From Balanoglossus misakiensis (taxonomy: Eukaryota; Hemichordata), in assembly GCA_040954595.2 (NCBI GenBank), contig CM082594.2, positions 1,612,001 through 1,676,000 of the forward strand: DNA of 64,000 bases, read 5' to 3'. This document shows positions 32,770 to 47,099 of the stretch, piece after piece (the first letter of the stretch is position 1; each line of letters begins with the position of its first letter). Made by a program: the position numbers and the translations under genes. A model generated the notes under the pieces. The model was not told where the DNA came from. It made no database searches and worked only from the letters and a program-made list of their open reading frames with translations.

Positions 32770-33709
32770 AAACACTGCTTGAATTTCTACAATTATTAAG
32801 CAAACGGAAGCTTCACTAACACATAGGCGTACACACAGAGCACGCGGCACGATAATTGTGTGCGTGGCCAGCTGATTGACCATATAATTTATATGGGAGA
32901 GAGCGGTTTTGTCTTGTTATATCCTACAAAAAGTGACCATATTAAAGTGGAGAAATAATGACCTGATAATTTGTGTGGCCGATCGACCGTCCCTATCTAA
33001 GGCCTATATTGGTATGTTATGCAAGACACACTATTCGAAATAACGCCTGTCCGACAGTCCGAGACTGGTTGTTTTTCCATCAGACTGATAGTAAAAAAGT
33101 TACCAGTCCGGCGGACAGGTTGAATTTAGCGTGGAGTTGACTTGTTTGCGGTATCATAGACGTACGTGACCCCATCGTGACCCTGGCTGTCCGGGATAGC
33201 ACCACCAACGACATCTTTTAGACCATCCTCTGTTTATTAGCCCCCTATTGCAATTAATTACCGTCCCTATCTTATATTGGAGGGAACGGGTTTGTTTTGG
33301 CATGTTATGCAAAACACTTGAAAGATGAATTTTAAAAAAAAAAAAATGGCGTTTATGACATACAGATGTAACCGACCCCATAAGGTCCCAATGATATATA
33401 TTTACATCATACACCAAATTGGACTTAAAAACCAAAAATTGAAAGCCGCTGGAGTTTCTGCGACTATGAACTCAACGTAAGCTGGACACTACTCACTCCG
33501 AGCCCGACCTGGTAATTTGTATGTTGTCCATCGAGCGCCTATAGCTTAGACCTATACAGGAGAGAACGGTTTATGAAGTTATGTTCAACAAAAATATATG
33601 ATCATGGAATTAGAGAATTTGGACGAAAAAAAATATAATTAAAAATGGACGTTTACGACGACAAAAAGGAAGACTGTTTAATGCAAAAGTTAAGAAAAAG
33701 GAAAAATTC

Positions 33710-33829
33710 AAGCCTACGGCACGTGGTATTCCCAGGCGGTCACCCATCCAAGTACTAACCACGCCCAACGCAGCTTAACTTCGGTGATCGGACGAGAACC
33801 GGTGTATTCGACGTGGTATGGCCGTAGGC
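33710..33829 (-). rRNA. 5S rRNA, copy M3
   Basis: Full gene identical by eye to copy M2; unit spacing 1,060 bp. Confidence 0.96.
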
Positions 33830-34769
33830 AAACACTGCTTGAATTTCTACAATTATTAAGCAAACGGAAGCTTCACTAACACATAGGCGTACACACAGAG
33901 CACGCGGCACGATAATTGTGTGCGTGGCCAGCTGATTGAACATATAATTTTTATGGGAGAGAGCGGTTTTGTCTTGTTATATCCTACAAAAAGTGACCAT
34001 ATTAAAGTGGAGAAATAATGACCTGATAATTTGTGTGGCCGATCGACCGTCCCTATCTAAGGCCTATATTGGTATGTTATGCAAGACACACTATTCGAAA
34101 TAACGCCTGTCCGACAGTCCGAGACTGGTTGTTTTTCCATCAGACTGATAGTAAAAAAGTTACCAGTCCGGCGGACAGGTTGAATTTAGCGTGGAGTTGA
34201 CTTGTTTGCGGTATCATAGACGTACGTGACCCCATCGTGACCCTGGCTGTCCGGGATAGCACCACCAACGACATCTTTTAGACCACCCTCTGTTTATTAG
34301 CCCCCTATTGCAATTAATTACCGTCCCTATCTTATATTGGAGGGAACGGGTTTGTTTTGGCATGTTATGCAAAACACTTGAAAGATGAATTTTTAAAAAA
34401 AAAAAATGGCGTTTATGACATACAGATGTAACCGACCCCATAAGGTCCCAATGATATATATTTACATCATACACCAAATTGGACTTAAAAACCAAAAATT
34501 GAAAGCCGCTGGAGTTTCTGCGACTATGAACTCAACGTAAGCTGGACACTACTCACTCCGAGCCCGACCTGGTAATTTGTATGTTGTCCATCGAGCGCCT
34601 ATAGCTTAGACCTATACAGGAGAGAACGGTTTATGAAGTTATGTTCAACAAAAATATATGATCATGGAATTAGAGAATTTGGACGAAAAAAAATATAATT
34701 AAAAATGGACGTTTACGACGACAAAAAGGAAGACTGTTTAATGCAAAAGTTAAGAAAAAGGAAAAATTC

Positions 34770-34889
34770 AAGCCTACGGCACGTGGTATTCCCAGGCGGT
34801 CACCCATCCAAGTACTAACCACGCCCAACGCAGCTTAACTTCGGTGATCGGACGAGAACCGGTGTATTCGACGTGGTATGGCCGTAGGC
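34770..34889 (-). rRNA. 5S rRNA, copy M4
   Basis: Full gene identical by eye to copies M2 and M3. Confidence 0.96.
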
Positions 34890-35827
34890 AAACACTGCTT
34901 GAATTTCTACAATTATTAAGCAAACGGAAGCTTCACTAACACATAGGCGTACACACAGAGCACGCGGCACGATAATTGTGTGCGTGGCCAGCTGATTGAC
35001 CATATAATTTATATGGGAGAGAGCGGTTTTGTCTTGTTATATCCTACAAAAAGTGACCATATTAAAGTGGAGAAATAATGACCTGATAATTTGTGTGGCC
35101 GATCGACCGTCCCTATCTAAGGCCTATATTGGTATGTTATGCAAGACACACTATTCGAAATAACGCCTGTCCGACAGTCCGAGACTGGTTGTTTTTCCAT
35201 CAGACTGATAGTAAAAAAGTTACCAGTCCGGTGGACAGGTTGAATTTAGCGTGGAGTTGACTTGTTTGCGGTATCATAGACGTACGTGACCCCATCGTGA
35301 CCCTGGCTGTCCGGGATAGCACCACCAACGACATCTTTTAGACCATCCTCTGTTTATTAGCCCCCTATTGCAATTAATTACCGTCCCTATCTTATATTGG
35401 AGGGAACGGGTTTGTCTTGGCATGTTATGCAAAACACTTGAAAGATGAATTTTTTTTTAAAAAAATGACGTTTATGACATACAGATGTAACCGACCCCAT
35501 AAGGTCCCAATGATATATATTTACATCATACACCAAATTGGACTTAAAAACCAAAAATTGAAAGCCGCTGGAGTTTCTGCGACTATGAACTCAACGTAAG
35601 CTGGACACTACTCACTCCGAGCCCGACCTGGTAATTTGTATGTTGTCCATCGAGCGCCTATAGCTTAGACCTATACAGTAGAGAACGGTTTATGAAGTTA
35701 TGTTCAACAAAAATATATGATCATGGAATTAGAGAATTTGGAGAAAAAAAATATAATTAAAAATGGACGTTTACGACGACAAAAAGGAAGACTGTTTAAT
35801 GCAAAAGTTAAGAAAAAGGAAAAATTC

Positions 35828-35947
35828 AAGCCTACGGCACGTGGTATTCCCAGGCGGTCACCCATCCAAGTACTAACCACGCCCAACGCAGCTTAACTTC
35901 AGTGATCGGACGAGAACCGGTGTATTCGACGTGGTATGGCCGTAGGC
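35828..35947 (-). rRNA. 5S rRNA, copy M5
   Basis: Full gene with one change, GATCACTGAAG for GATCACCGAAG. Its upstream spacer carries an extra CCGACCCGATCTTA segment, absent from M2-M4 but present in the plus-strand units. Confidence 0.94.
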
Positions 35948-36892
35948 CAACACTGCTTGAATTTCTACAATTATTAAGCAAACGGACGCTTCACTAAGAC
36001 ATAGGCGTACACACAGAGCACGCGGCACGATAATTGTGTGCGTGACCAGCTGATTGACCGACCCGATCTTATAATTTATATGGGAGAGAGCGGTTTTGTC
36101 TTGTTATATCCTACAAAAAGTGACCATATTAAAGTGGAGAAATAATGACCTGATAATTTGTGTGGCCGATCGACCGTCCCTATCTAAGGCCTATATTGGT
36201 ATGTTATGCAAGACACACTATTCGAAATAACGCCTGTCCGACAGTCCGAGACTGGTTGTTTTTCCATCAGACTGATAGTAAAAAAGTTACCAGTCCGGCG
36301 GACAGGTTGAATTTAGCGTGGAGTTGACTTGTTTGCGGTATCATAGACGTACGTGACCCCATCGTGACCCTGGCTGTCCGGGATAGCACCACCAACGATA
36401 TCTTTTAGACCATCCTCTGTTTATTAGCCCCCTATTGCAATTAATTACCGTCCCTATCTTATATTGGAGGGAACGGGTTTGTCTTGGCATGTTATGCAAA
36501 ACACTTGAAAGATGATTTTTTTAAAAAAAAAATGACGTTTATGACATACAGATGTAACCGACCCCATAAGGTCCCAATGATATATATTTACATCATACAC
36601 CAAATTGGACTTAAAAACCAAAAATTGAAAGCCGCTGGAGTTTCTGCGACTATGAACTCACGTAAGCTGGACACTACTCACTCCGAGCCCGACCTGGTAA
36701 TTTGTATGTTGTCCATCGAGCGCCTATAGCTTAGACCTATACAGGAGAGAACGGTTTATGAAGTTATGTTCAACAAAAATATATGATCATGGAATTAAAG
36801 AATTTGGAGAAAAAAATATAATTAAAAATGGACGTTTACGACGACAAAAAGGAAGACTGTTTAATGCAAAAGTTAAGAAAAAGGAAAAATTC

Positions 36893-37012
36893 AAGCCTAC
36901 GGCACGTGGTGTTCCCAGGCGGTCACCCATGCAAGTACTAACCACGCCCAACGCAGCTTAACTTCGGTGATCGGACGAGAACCGGTGTATTCGACGTGGT
37001 ATGGCCGTAGGC
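36893..37012 (-). rRNA. 5S rRNA, copy M6
   Basis: Full gene with two changes (CTTGCATGGG in box C and GGGAACACC near the 3' end). It is the last minus-strand copy before the orientation switch at 37283. Confidence 0.92.
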
Positions 37013-37282
37013 AAACACTGCTTGAATTTCTACAATTATTAAGCAAACGGAAGCTTCACTAACACATAGGCGTACACACAGAGCACGCGGCACGATAATT
37101 GTGTGCGTGGCCAGCTGATTGACCGACCCTATCTTATAATTTATATGGGAGAGAGCGGTTTTGACTTGTTATATCCTACAAAAAGTGACCATATTAAAGT
37201 GGAGAAATAATGACCTGATAATTTGTGTGGCCGATCGACCGTCCCTATGTAAGGCCTATATTGGTATGTTATGCAAGACACA

Positions 37283-37628
37283 ACTTCCGCCGCCGTTAAA
37301 AAAATATTTGTGCTTGTCGAAAAAAAAGTTTCACTGTTCCCTAAAAAGTTACAAAGTAGCACTTGAAAAAAATAATAGCGCCCCCATGAAAAAGTTTGTC
37401 AGTAGCAATAGAAAGAGCGCCCCCATAAGTTGTGTAACTAGAAATTATATTAAAATATATTTACATCTGTAAAATACAATTTTCACCCGCGAAAAGTAAT
37501 GTTACTTAAAAAAAGTAATACAAAATTAACTATTTCTTTCTGAAAATAAAAAAATTCTATGTAGTATAGATAATATTTTATCTCAAGTGTTAGAAGTTTA
37601 TTTGGGAAAAAAATCTTAAAATCGGACT
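37283..37628. other. Unique AT-rich segment at the orientation switch
   Basis: About 346 bp that match no 5S unit. It contains two AGCGCCCCCAT motifs 40 bp apart (37378 and 37417) and is otherwise AT-rich, with no coding frame of note. It forms the spacer between the inverted halves of the array. Confidence 0.8.
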
Positions 37629-37923
37629 GTCGGACAGGCGTTATTTGGAATAGTGTGTCTTGCATAACATACCAATATAGGCCTTAGATAGGGACGGTCG
37701 ATCGGCCACACAAATTATCAGGTCATTATTTCTCCACTTTAATATGGTCACTTTTTGTAGGATATAACAAGACAAAACCGCTCTCTCCCATATAAATTAT
37801 AAGATAGGGTCGGTCAATCAGCTGGCCACGCACACAATTATCGTGCCGCGTGCTCTGTGTGTACGCCTATGTGTTAGTGAAGCTTCCGTTTGCTTAATAA
37901 TCGTAGAAATTCAAGCAGTGTTT

Positions 37924-38043
37924 GCCTACGGCCATACCACGTCGAATACACCGGTTCTCGTCCGATCACCGAAGTTAAGCTGCGTTGGACGTGGTTAGTA
38001 CTTGGATGGGTGACCGCCTGGGAATACCACGTGCCGTAGCCTT
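37924..38043 (+). rRNA. 5S rRNA, copy P1
   Basis: Full gene, first of the plus-strand series. It differs by TTGGACGTGG for TTGGGCGTGG and, like M1, ends CCGTAGCC, which breaks one pair of the closing helix. Possibly a degenerate edge copy. Confidence 0.88.
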
Positions 38044-39236
38044 GAATTTTTCCTTTTTCTTAACTTTTGCATTAAACAGTCTTCCTTTTTGTCGTCGTAA
38101 ACGTCCATTTTTAATTATTTTTTTTTCTCCAAATTCTTTAATTCCATGATCATATATTTTTGTTGAACATAACTTCATAAACCGTTCTCTCCTGTATAGG
38201 TCTAAGCTATAGGCGCTCGATGGACAACATACAAATTACCAGGTCGGGCTCGGAGTGAGTAGTGTCCAGCTTACGTTGAGTTCATTGTCGCAGAAATTCA
38301 AGCAGTCTTCATTACATTGTTTTTAAACTTTCCTATTAGGCCTAAATAGTCTATTTATTATTTGTCGTCATATACATCAACTTCTTTCTTTCTTTAAATT
38401 CATGATTTCTATAACTACCTCAATTCCATGATCATTCAAGTTTTTTTTTTTTGCAGAACATAGCAAAACAAAACCGTTCGCTCTCGTGCTGTTTGCGTGT
38501 GTTAGTACTAGGCTAAAGCTTCGTTTGGGTAAATAGTCGCAGAAACTCCAGCGGCTTTCAATTTTTGGTTTTTAAGTCCAATTTGGTGTATGATGTTAAT
38601 ATACCATTGGGACCCTATGGGGTCGGTTACATCTGTATGTCATAAACGTCATTTTTTTTTTTTTAAAATCATCTTTCAAGTGTTTTGCATAACATGCCAA
38701 GACAAACCAGTTCCCTCCAATATAAGATAGGGACGGTAATTAATTGCAATAGGGGCCTAATAAACAAAGGATGGTCTAAAAGATATCGTTGGTGGTGCTA
38801 TCCCGGACAGCCAGGGTCACGATGGGGTCACGTACGTCTATGATACCGCAAACAAGTCAACTCCACGCTAAAGTCAACCTGTCCGCCGGACTGGTAACTT
38901 TTTTACTATCAGTCTGATGGAAAAACAACCAGTCTCGGACTGTCGGACAGGCGTTATTTGGAATAGTGTGTCTTGCATAACATACCAATATAGGCCTTAG
39001 ATAGGGACGGTCGATCGGCCACACAAATTATCAGGTCATTATTTCTCCACTTTAATATGGTCACTTTTTGTAGGATATAACAAGACAAAACCGCCCTCTC
39101 CCATATAAATTATAAGATAGGGCCGGTCAATCAGCTGGCCACGCACACAATTATCGTGCCGCGTGCTCTGTGTGTACGCCTATGTGTTAGTGAAGCTTCC
39201 GTTTGCTTAATAATTGTAAAAATTCAAGCAGTGTTT

Positions 39237-39356
39237 GCCTACGGCCATACCACGTCGAATACACCGGTTCTCGTCCGATCACCGAAGTTAAGCTGCGTTG
39301 GGCGTGCTTAGTACTTGGATGGGTGACCGCCTGGGAATACCACGTGCCGTAGGCTT
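39237..39356 (+). rRNA. 5S rRNA, copy P2
   Basis: Full gene of the GCGTGCTTAGTACTTGGATGG type (G to C before TTAG compared with M2). Confidence 0.95.
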
Positions 39357-40548
39357 GAATTTTTCCTTTTTCTTAACTTTTGCATTAAACAGTCTTCCTT
39401 TTTGTCGTCGTAAACGTCCATTTTTAATTATTTTTTTTCTCCAAATTCTTTAATTCCATGATCATATATGTTTGTTGAACATAAATTCATAAACCGTTCT
39501 CTCCTGTATAGGTCTAAGCTATAGGCGCTCGATGGACAACATACAAATTACCAGGTCGGGCTCGGAGTGAGTAGTGTCCAGCTTACGTTGAGTTCATTGT
39601 CGCAGAAATTCAAGCAGTCTTTATTACAATGTTTTTAAACTTTCCTATTAGGCCTAATTAGTCTATTTATTATTTGTCGTCATATACATCAACTTCTTTC
39701 TTTCTTTAAATTCATGATTTCTATAACTACCTCAATTCCACGATCATTCAAGTTTTTTTTTTTTGCAGAACATAGCAAAACAAAACCGTTCGCACTCGTG
39801 CTGTTTGCGTGTGTTAGTACTAGGCTAAAGCTTCGTTTGGGTAAATAGTCGCAGAAACTCCCGCGGCTTTCAATTTTTGGTTTTTAAGTCCAATTTGGTG
39901 TATGATGTTAATATACCATTGGGACCTTATGGGGTCGGTTAAATCTGTATGTCATAAACGTCATTTAAAAAAAAAAAAATTCATCTTTCAAGTGTTTTGC
40001 ATAACATGCCAAGACAAACCCGTTCCCTCCAATATAAGATAGGGACGGTAATTAATTGCAATAGGGGCCTAATAAACAGAGGATGGTCTAAAAGATATCG
40101 TTGGTGGTGCTATCCCGGACAGCCAGGGTCACGATGGGGTCACGTACATCTATGATACCGCAAACAAGTCAACTCCACGCTAAATTCAACCTGTCCGCCG
40201 GACTGGTAACTTTTTTACTATCAGTCTGATGGAAAAACAACCAGTCTCGGACTGTCGGACAGGCGTTATTTCGAATAGTGTGTCTTGCATAACATACCAA
40301 TATAGGCCTTAGATAGGGACGGTCGATCGGCCACACAAATTATCAGGTCATTATTTCTCCACTTTAATATGGTCACTTTTTGTAGGATATAATAAGACAA
40401 AACCGCTCTCTCCCATATAAATTATAAGATCGGGTCGGTCAATCAGCTGGCCACGCACACAATTATCGTGCCGCGTGCTCTGTGTGTACGCCTATGTGTT
40501 AGTGAAGCTTCCGTTTGCTTAATAATCGTAGAAATTCAAGCAGTGTTT

Positions 40549-40668
40549 GCCTACGGCCATACCACGTCGAATACACCGGTTCTCGTCCGATCACCGAAGT
40601 TAAGCTGCGTTGGGCGTGCTTAGTACTTGGATGGGTGACCGCCTGGGAATACCACGTGCCGTAGGCTT
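40549..40668 (+). rRNA. 5S rRNA, copy P3
   Basis: Full gene, same GCGTGCTTAG type as P2. Confidence 0.95.
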
Positions 40669-41860
40669 GAATTTTTCCTTTTTCTTAACTTTTGCATTAA
40701 ACAGTCTTCCTTTTTGTCGTCGTAAACGTCCATTTTTAATTATTTTTTTTCTCCAAATTCTTTAATTCCATGATCATATATGTTTGTTGAACATAAATTC
40801 ATAAACCGTTCTCTCCTGTATAGGTCTAAGCTATAGGCGCTCGATGGACAACATACAAATTACCAGGTCGGGCTCGGAGTGAGTAGTGTCCAGCTTACGT
40901 TGAGTTCATTGTCGCAGAAATTCAAGCAGTCTTCATTACATTGTTTTTAAACTTTCCTATTAGGCCTAAATAGTCTATTTATTAATTGTCGTCATATACA
41001 TCAACTTCTTTCTTTCTTTAAATTCATGATTTCTATAACTACCTCAATTCCACGATCATTCAAGTTTGTTTTTTTTTGCAGAACATAGCAAAACAAAACC
41101 GTTCGCTCTCGTGCTGTTTGCGTGTGTTAGTACTAGGCTAAAGCTTCGTTTGGGTAAATAGTCGCAGAAACTCCCGCGGCTTTCAATTTTTGGTTTTTTA
41201 GTCCAATTTGGTGTATGATGTTAATATACCATCGGGACCTTATGGGGTCGGTTAAATCTGTATGTCATAAACGTCATTTAAAAAAAAAAAATTCATCTTT
41301 CAAGTGTTTTGCATAACATGCCAAGACAAACCCGTTCCCTCCAATATAAGATAGGGACGGTAATTAATTGCAATAGGGGCCTAATAAACAGAGGATGGTC
41401 TAAAAGATATCGTTGGTGGTGCTATCCCGGACAGCCAGGGTCACGATGGGGTCACGTACATCTATGATACCGCAAACAAGTCAACTCCACGCTAAATTCA
41501 ACCTGTCCGCCGGACTGGTAACTTTTTTACTATCAGTCTGATGGAAAAACAACCAGTCTCGGACTGTCGGACAGGCGTTATTTCGAATAGTGTGTCTTGC
41601 ATAACATACCAATATAGGCCTTAGATAGGGACGGTCGATCGGCCACACAAATTATCAGGTCATTATTTCTCCACTTTAATATGGTCACTTTTTGTAGGAT
41701 ATAACAAGACAAAACCGCTCTCTCCCATATAAATTATAAGATAGGGCCGGTCAATCAGCTGGCCACGCACACAATTATCGTGCCGCGTGCTCTGTGTGTA
41801 CGCCTATGTGTTAGTGAAGCTTCCGTTCGCTTAATAATTGTAGAAATTCAAGCAGTGTTT

Positions 41861-41980
41861 GCCTACGGCCATACCACGTCGAATACACCGGTTCTCGTCC
41901 GATCACCGAAGTTAAGCTGCGTTGGGCGTAGTTAGTACTTGGATGGGTGACCGCCTGGGAATACCACGTGCCGTAGGCTT
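41861..41980 (+). rRNA. 5S rRNA, copy P4
   Basis: Full gene of a GCGTAGTTAGTACTTGG type. Unit nearly identical to the next one. Confidence 0.95.
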
Positions 41981-43169
41981 GAATTTTTCCTTTTTCTTAA
42001 CTTTTGCATTAAACAGTCTTCCTTTTTGTCGTCGTAAACGTCCATTTTTAATTTTTTTTTTCTCCAAATTCTTTAATTCCATGATCATATATTTTTGTTG
42101 AACATAACTTCATAAACCGTTCTCTCCTATATAGGTCTAAGCTATAGGCGCTCGATGGACAACATACAAATTACCAGGTCGGGCTCGGAGTGAGTAGTGT
42201 CCAGCTTACGTTGAGTTCATTGTCGCAGAAATTCAAGCAGTCTTTATTACATTGTTTTTAAACTTTCCTATTAGGCCTAAATAGTCTATTTATTATTTGT
42301 CGTCATATACATCAACTTCTTTCTTTCTTTAAATTCATGATTTCTATAACTACCTCAATTCCACGATCATTCAAGTTTGTTTTTTTTGCAGAACATAGCA
42401 AAACAAAACCGTTCGCTCTCGTGCTGTTTGCGTGTGTTAGTACTAGGCTAAAGCTTCGTTTGGGTAAATAGTCGCAGAAACTCCCGCGGCTTTCAATTTT
42501 TGGTTTTTAAGTCCAATTTGGTGTATGATGTTAATATACCATAGGGACCTTATGGGGTCGGTTAAATCTGTATGTCATAAACGTCATTTTAAAAAAAAAA
42601 TTAATCTTTCAAGTGTTTTGCATAACATGCCAAGACAAACCCGTTCCCTCCAATATAAGATAGGGACGGTAATTAATTGCAATAGGGGCCTAATAAACAG
42701 AGGATGGTCTAAAAGATATCGTTGGTGGTGCTATCCCGGACAGCCAGGGTCACGATGGGGTCACGTACGTCTATGATACCGCAAACAAGTCAACTCCACG
42801 CTAAATTCAACCTGTCCGCCGGACTGGTAACTTTTTTACTATCAGTCTGATGGAAAAACAACCAGTCTCGGACTGTCGGACAGGCGTTATTTCGAATAGT
42901 GTGTCTTGCATAACATACCAATATAGGCCTTAGATAGGGACGGTCGATCGGCCACACAAATTATCAGGTCATTATTTCTCCACTTTAATATGGTCACTTT
43001 TTGTAGGATATAACAAGACAAAACCGCTCTCTCCCATATAAATTATAAGATAGGGCCGGTCAATCAGCTGGCCACGCACACAATTATCGTGCCGCGTGCT
43101 CTGTGTGTACGCCTATGTGTTAGTGAAGCTTCCGTTCGCTTAATAATTGTAGAAATTCAAGCAGTGTTT

Positions 43170-43289
43170 GCCTACGGCCATACCACGTCGAATACACCGG
43201 TTCTCGTCCGATCACCGAAGTTAAGCTGCGTTGGGCGTAGTTAGTACTTGGATGGGTGACCGCCTGGGAATACCACGTGCCGTAGGCTT
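43170..43289 (+). rRNA. 5S rRNA, copy P5
   Basis: Full gene identical to P4 (GCGTAGTTAG), with a shared spacer variant CTCCTATATAGGTC, so the pair arose by recent duplication of one unit. Confidence 0.95.
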
Positions 43290-44478
43290 GAATTTTTCCT
43301 TTTTCTTAACTTTTGCATTAAACAGTCTTCCTTTTTGTCGTCGTAAACGTCCATTTTTAATTTTTTTTTTCTCCAAATTCTTTAATTCCATGATCATATA
43401 TTTTTGTTGAACATAACTTCATAAACCGTTCTCTCCTATATAGGTCTAAGCTATAGGCGCTCGATGGACAACATACAAATTACCAGGTCGGGCTCGGAGT
43501 GAGTAGTGTCCAGCTTACGTTGAGTTCATTGTCGCAGAAATTCAAGCAGTCTTTATTACATTGTTTTTAAACTTTCCTATTAGGCCTAAATAGTCTATTT
43601 ATTATTTGTCGTCATATACATCAACTTCTTTCTTTCTTTAAATTCATGATTTCTATAACTACCTCAATTCCACGATCATTCAAGTTTGTTTTTTTTGCAG
43701 AACATAGCAAAACAAAACCGTTCGCTCTCGTGCTGTTTGCGTGTGTTAGTACTAGGCTAAAGCTTCGTTTGGGTAAATAGTCGCAGAAACTCCCGCGGCT
43801 TTCAATTTTTGGTTTTTAAGTCCAATTTGGTGTATGATGTTAATATACCATAGGGACCTTATGGGGTCGGTTAAATCTGTATGTCATAAACGTCATTTTA
43901 AAAAAAAAATTAATCTTTCAAGTGTTTTGCATAACATGCCAAGACAAACCCGTTCCCTCCAATATAAGATAGGGACGGTAATTAATTGCAATAGGGGCCT
44001 AATAAACAGAGGATGGTCTAAAAGATATCGTTGGTGGTGCTATCCCGGACAGCCAGGGTCACGATGGGGTCACGTACGTCTATGATACCGCAAACAAGTC
44101 AACTCCACGCTAAATTCAACCTGTCCGCCGGACTGGTAACTTTTTTACTATCAGTCTGATGGAAAAACAACCAGTCTCGGACTGTCGGACAGGCGTTATT
44201 TCGAATAGTGTGTCTTGCATAACATACCAATATAGGCCTTAGATAGGGACGGTCGATCGGCCACACAAATTATCAGGTCATTATTTCTCCACTTTAATAT
44301 GGTCACTTTTTGTAGGATATAACAAGACAAAACCGCTCTCTCCCATATAAATTATAAGATAGGGTCGGTCAATCAGCTGGCCACGCACACAATTATCGTG
44401 CCGCGTGCTCTGTGTGTACGCCTATGTGTTAGTGAAGCTTCCTTTTGCTTAATAATCGTAGAAATTCAAGCAGTGTTT

Positions 44479-44598
44479 GCCTACGGCCATACCACGTCGA
44501 ATACACCGGTTCTCGTCCGATCACCGAAGTTAAGCTGCGTTGGGCGTGCTTAGTACTTGGATGGGTGACCGCCTGGGAATACCACGTGCCGTAGGCTT
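44479..44598 (+). rRNA. 5S rRNA, copy P6
   Basis: Full gene of the GCGTGCTTAG type. Confidence 0.95.
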
Positions 44599-45792
44599 GA
44601 ATTTTTCCTTTTTCTTAACTTTTGCATTAAACAGTCTTCCTTTTTGTCGTCGTAAACGTCCATTATTAATTATTTTTTTTCTCCAAATTCTTTAATTCCA
44701 TGATCATATATGTTTGTTGAACATAAATTCATAAACCGTTCTCTCCTGTATAGGTCTAAGCTATAGGCGCTCGATGGACAACATACAAATTACCAGGTCG
44801 GGCTCGGAGTGAGTAGTGTCCATCTTACGTTGAGTTCATTGTCGCAGAAATTCAAGCAGTCTTCATTACATTGTTTTTAAACTTTCCTATTAGGCCTAAA
44901 TAGTCTATTTATTATTTGTCGTCATATACATCAACTTCTTTCTTTCTTTAAATTCATGATTTCTATAACTACCTCAATTCCACGATCATTCAAGTTTGTT
45001 TTTTTTGCAGAACATAGCAAAACAAAACCGTTCGCTCTCGTGCTGTTTGCGTGTGTTAGTACTAGGCTAAAGCTTCGTTTGGGTAAATAGTCGCAGAAAC
45101 TCCAGCGGCTTTCAATTTTTGGTTTTTAAGTCCAATTTGGTGTATGATGTTAATATACCATAGGGACCTTATGGGGTCGGTTAAATCTGTATGTCATAAA
45201 CGTCATTTAAAAAAAAAATCATCTTTCAAGTGTTTTGCATAACATGCCAAGACAAACCCGTTCCCTCCAATATAAGATAGGGACGGTAATTAATTGCAAT
45301 AGGGGCCTAATAAACAGAGGATGGTCTAAAAGATATCGTTGGTGGTGCTATCCCGGACAGCCAGGGTCACGATGGGGTCACGTACGTCTATGATACCGCA
45401 AACAAGTCAACTCCACGCTAAATTCAACCTGTCCGCCGGACTGGTAACTTTTTTTTAGTATCAGTCTGATGGAAAAACAACCAGTCTCGGACTGTCGGAC
45501 AGGCGTTATATCGAATAGTGTGTCTTGCATAACATACCAATATAGGCCTTAGATAGGGACGGTCGATCGGCCACACAAATTATCAGGTCATTAATTATTT
45601 CTCCACTTTAATATGGTCACTTTTTGTAGGATATAACAAGACAAAACCGCTCTCTCCCATATAAATTATAAGATAGGGTCGGTCAATCATCTGGCCACGC
45701 ACACAATTATCGTGCCGCGTGCTCTGTGTGTACGCCTATGTGTTAGTGAAGCTTCCGTTTGCTTAATAATTGTAGAAATTCAAGCAGTGTTT

Positions 45793-45912
45793 GCCTACGG
45801 CCATACCACGTCGAATACACCGGTTCTCGTCCGATCACCGAAGTTAAGCTGCGTTGGGCGTGCTTAGTACTTGGATGGGTGACCGCCTGGGAATACCACG
45901 TGCCGTAGGCTT
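45793..45912 (+). rRNA. 5S rRNA, copy P7
   Basis: Full gene of the GCGTGCTTAG type. The preceding spacer has markers CGTTATATCGAATAG and CATTAATTATTTC that recur only before P9 and P13 (the first also before P19). Confidence 0.95.
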
Positions 45913-47099
45913 GAATTTTTCCTTTTTCTTAACTTTTGCATTAAACAGTCTTCCTTTTTGTCGTCGTAAACGTCCATTTTTAATTATTTTTTTTCTCCAA
46001 ATTCTTTAATTCCATGATCATATATGTTTGTTGAACATAAATTTATAAACCGTTCTCTCCTGTATAGGTCTAAGCTATAGGCGCTCGATGGACAACATAC
46101 AAATTACCAGGTCGGGCTCGGAGTGAGTAGTGTCCATCTTACGTTGAGTTCATTGTCGCAGAAATTCAAGCAGTCTTCATTACATTGTTTTTAAACTTTC
46201 CTATTAGGCCTAAATAGTCTATTTATTATTTGTCGTCATATACATCAACTTCTTTCTTTCTTTAAATTCATGATTTCTATAACTACCTCAATTCCACGAT
46301 CATTCAAGTTTGTTTTTTTTTGCAGAACATAGCAAAACAAAACCGTTCGCTCTCGTGCTGTTTGCGTGTGTTAGTACTAGGCTAAAGCTTCGTTTGGGTA
46401 AATAGTCGCAGAAACTCCCGCGGCTTTCAATTTTTGGTTTTTAAGTCCAATTTGGTGTATGATGTTAATATACCATTGGGACCTTATGGGGTCGATTAAA
46501 TCTGTATGTCATAAACGTCATTTAAAAAAAATCATCTTTCAAGTGTTTTGCATAACATGCCAAGACAAACCCGTTCCCTCCAATATAAGATAGGGACGGT
46601 AATTAATTGCAATAGGGGCCTAATAAACAGAGGATGGTCTAAAAGATATCGTTGGTGGTGCTATCCCGGACAGCCAGGGTCACGATGGGGTCACGTACGT
46701 CTATGATACCGCAAACAAGTCAACTCCACGCTAAATTCAACCTGTCCGCCGGACTGGTAACTTTTTTACTATCAGTCTGATGGAAAAACAACCAGTCTCG
46801 GACTGTCGGACAGGCGTTATTTCGAATAGTGTGTCTTGCATAACATACCAATATAGGCCTTAGATAGGGACGGTCGATCGGCCACACAAATTATCAGGTC
46901 ATTATTTCTCCACTTTAATATGGTCACTTTTTGTAGGATATAACAAGACAAAACCGCTCTCTCCCATATAAATTATAAGATAGGGTCGGTCAATCAGCTG
47001 GCCACGCACACAATTATCGTGCCGCGTGCTCTGTGTGTACGCCTATGTGTTAGTGAAGCTTCCGTTTGCTTAATAATCGTAGAAATTCAAGCAGTGTTT

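Noticed and set aside
42525-42776. Repeated open frames of about 60-93 codons in each 5S spacer (also on the other strand)
   Set aside because: They recur only because the spacer recurs, overlap known spacer motifs, change length with A-run slippage and have no codon signal. They are not genes.
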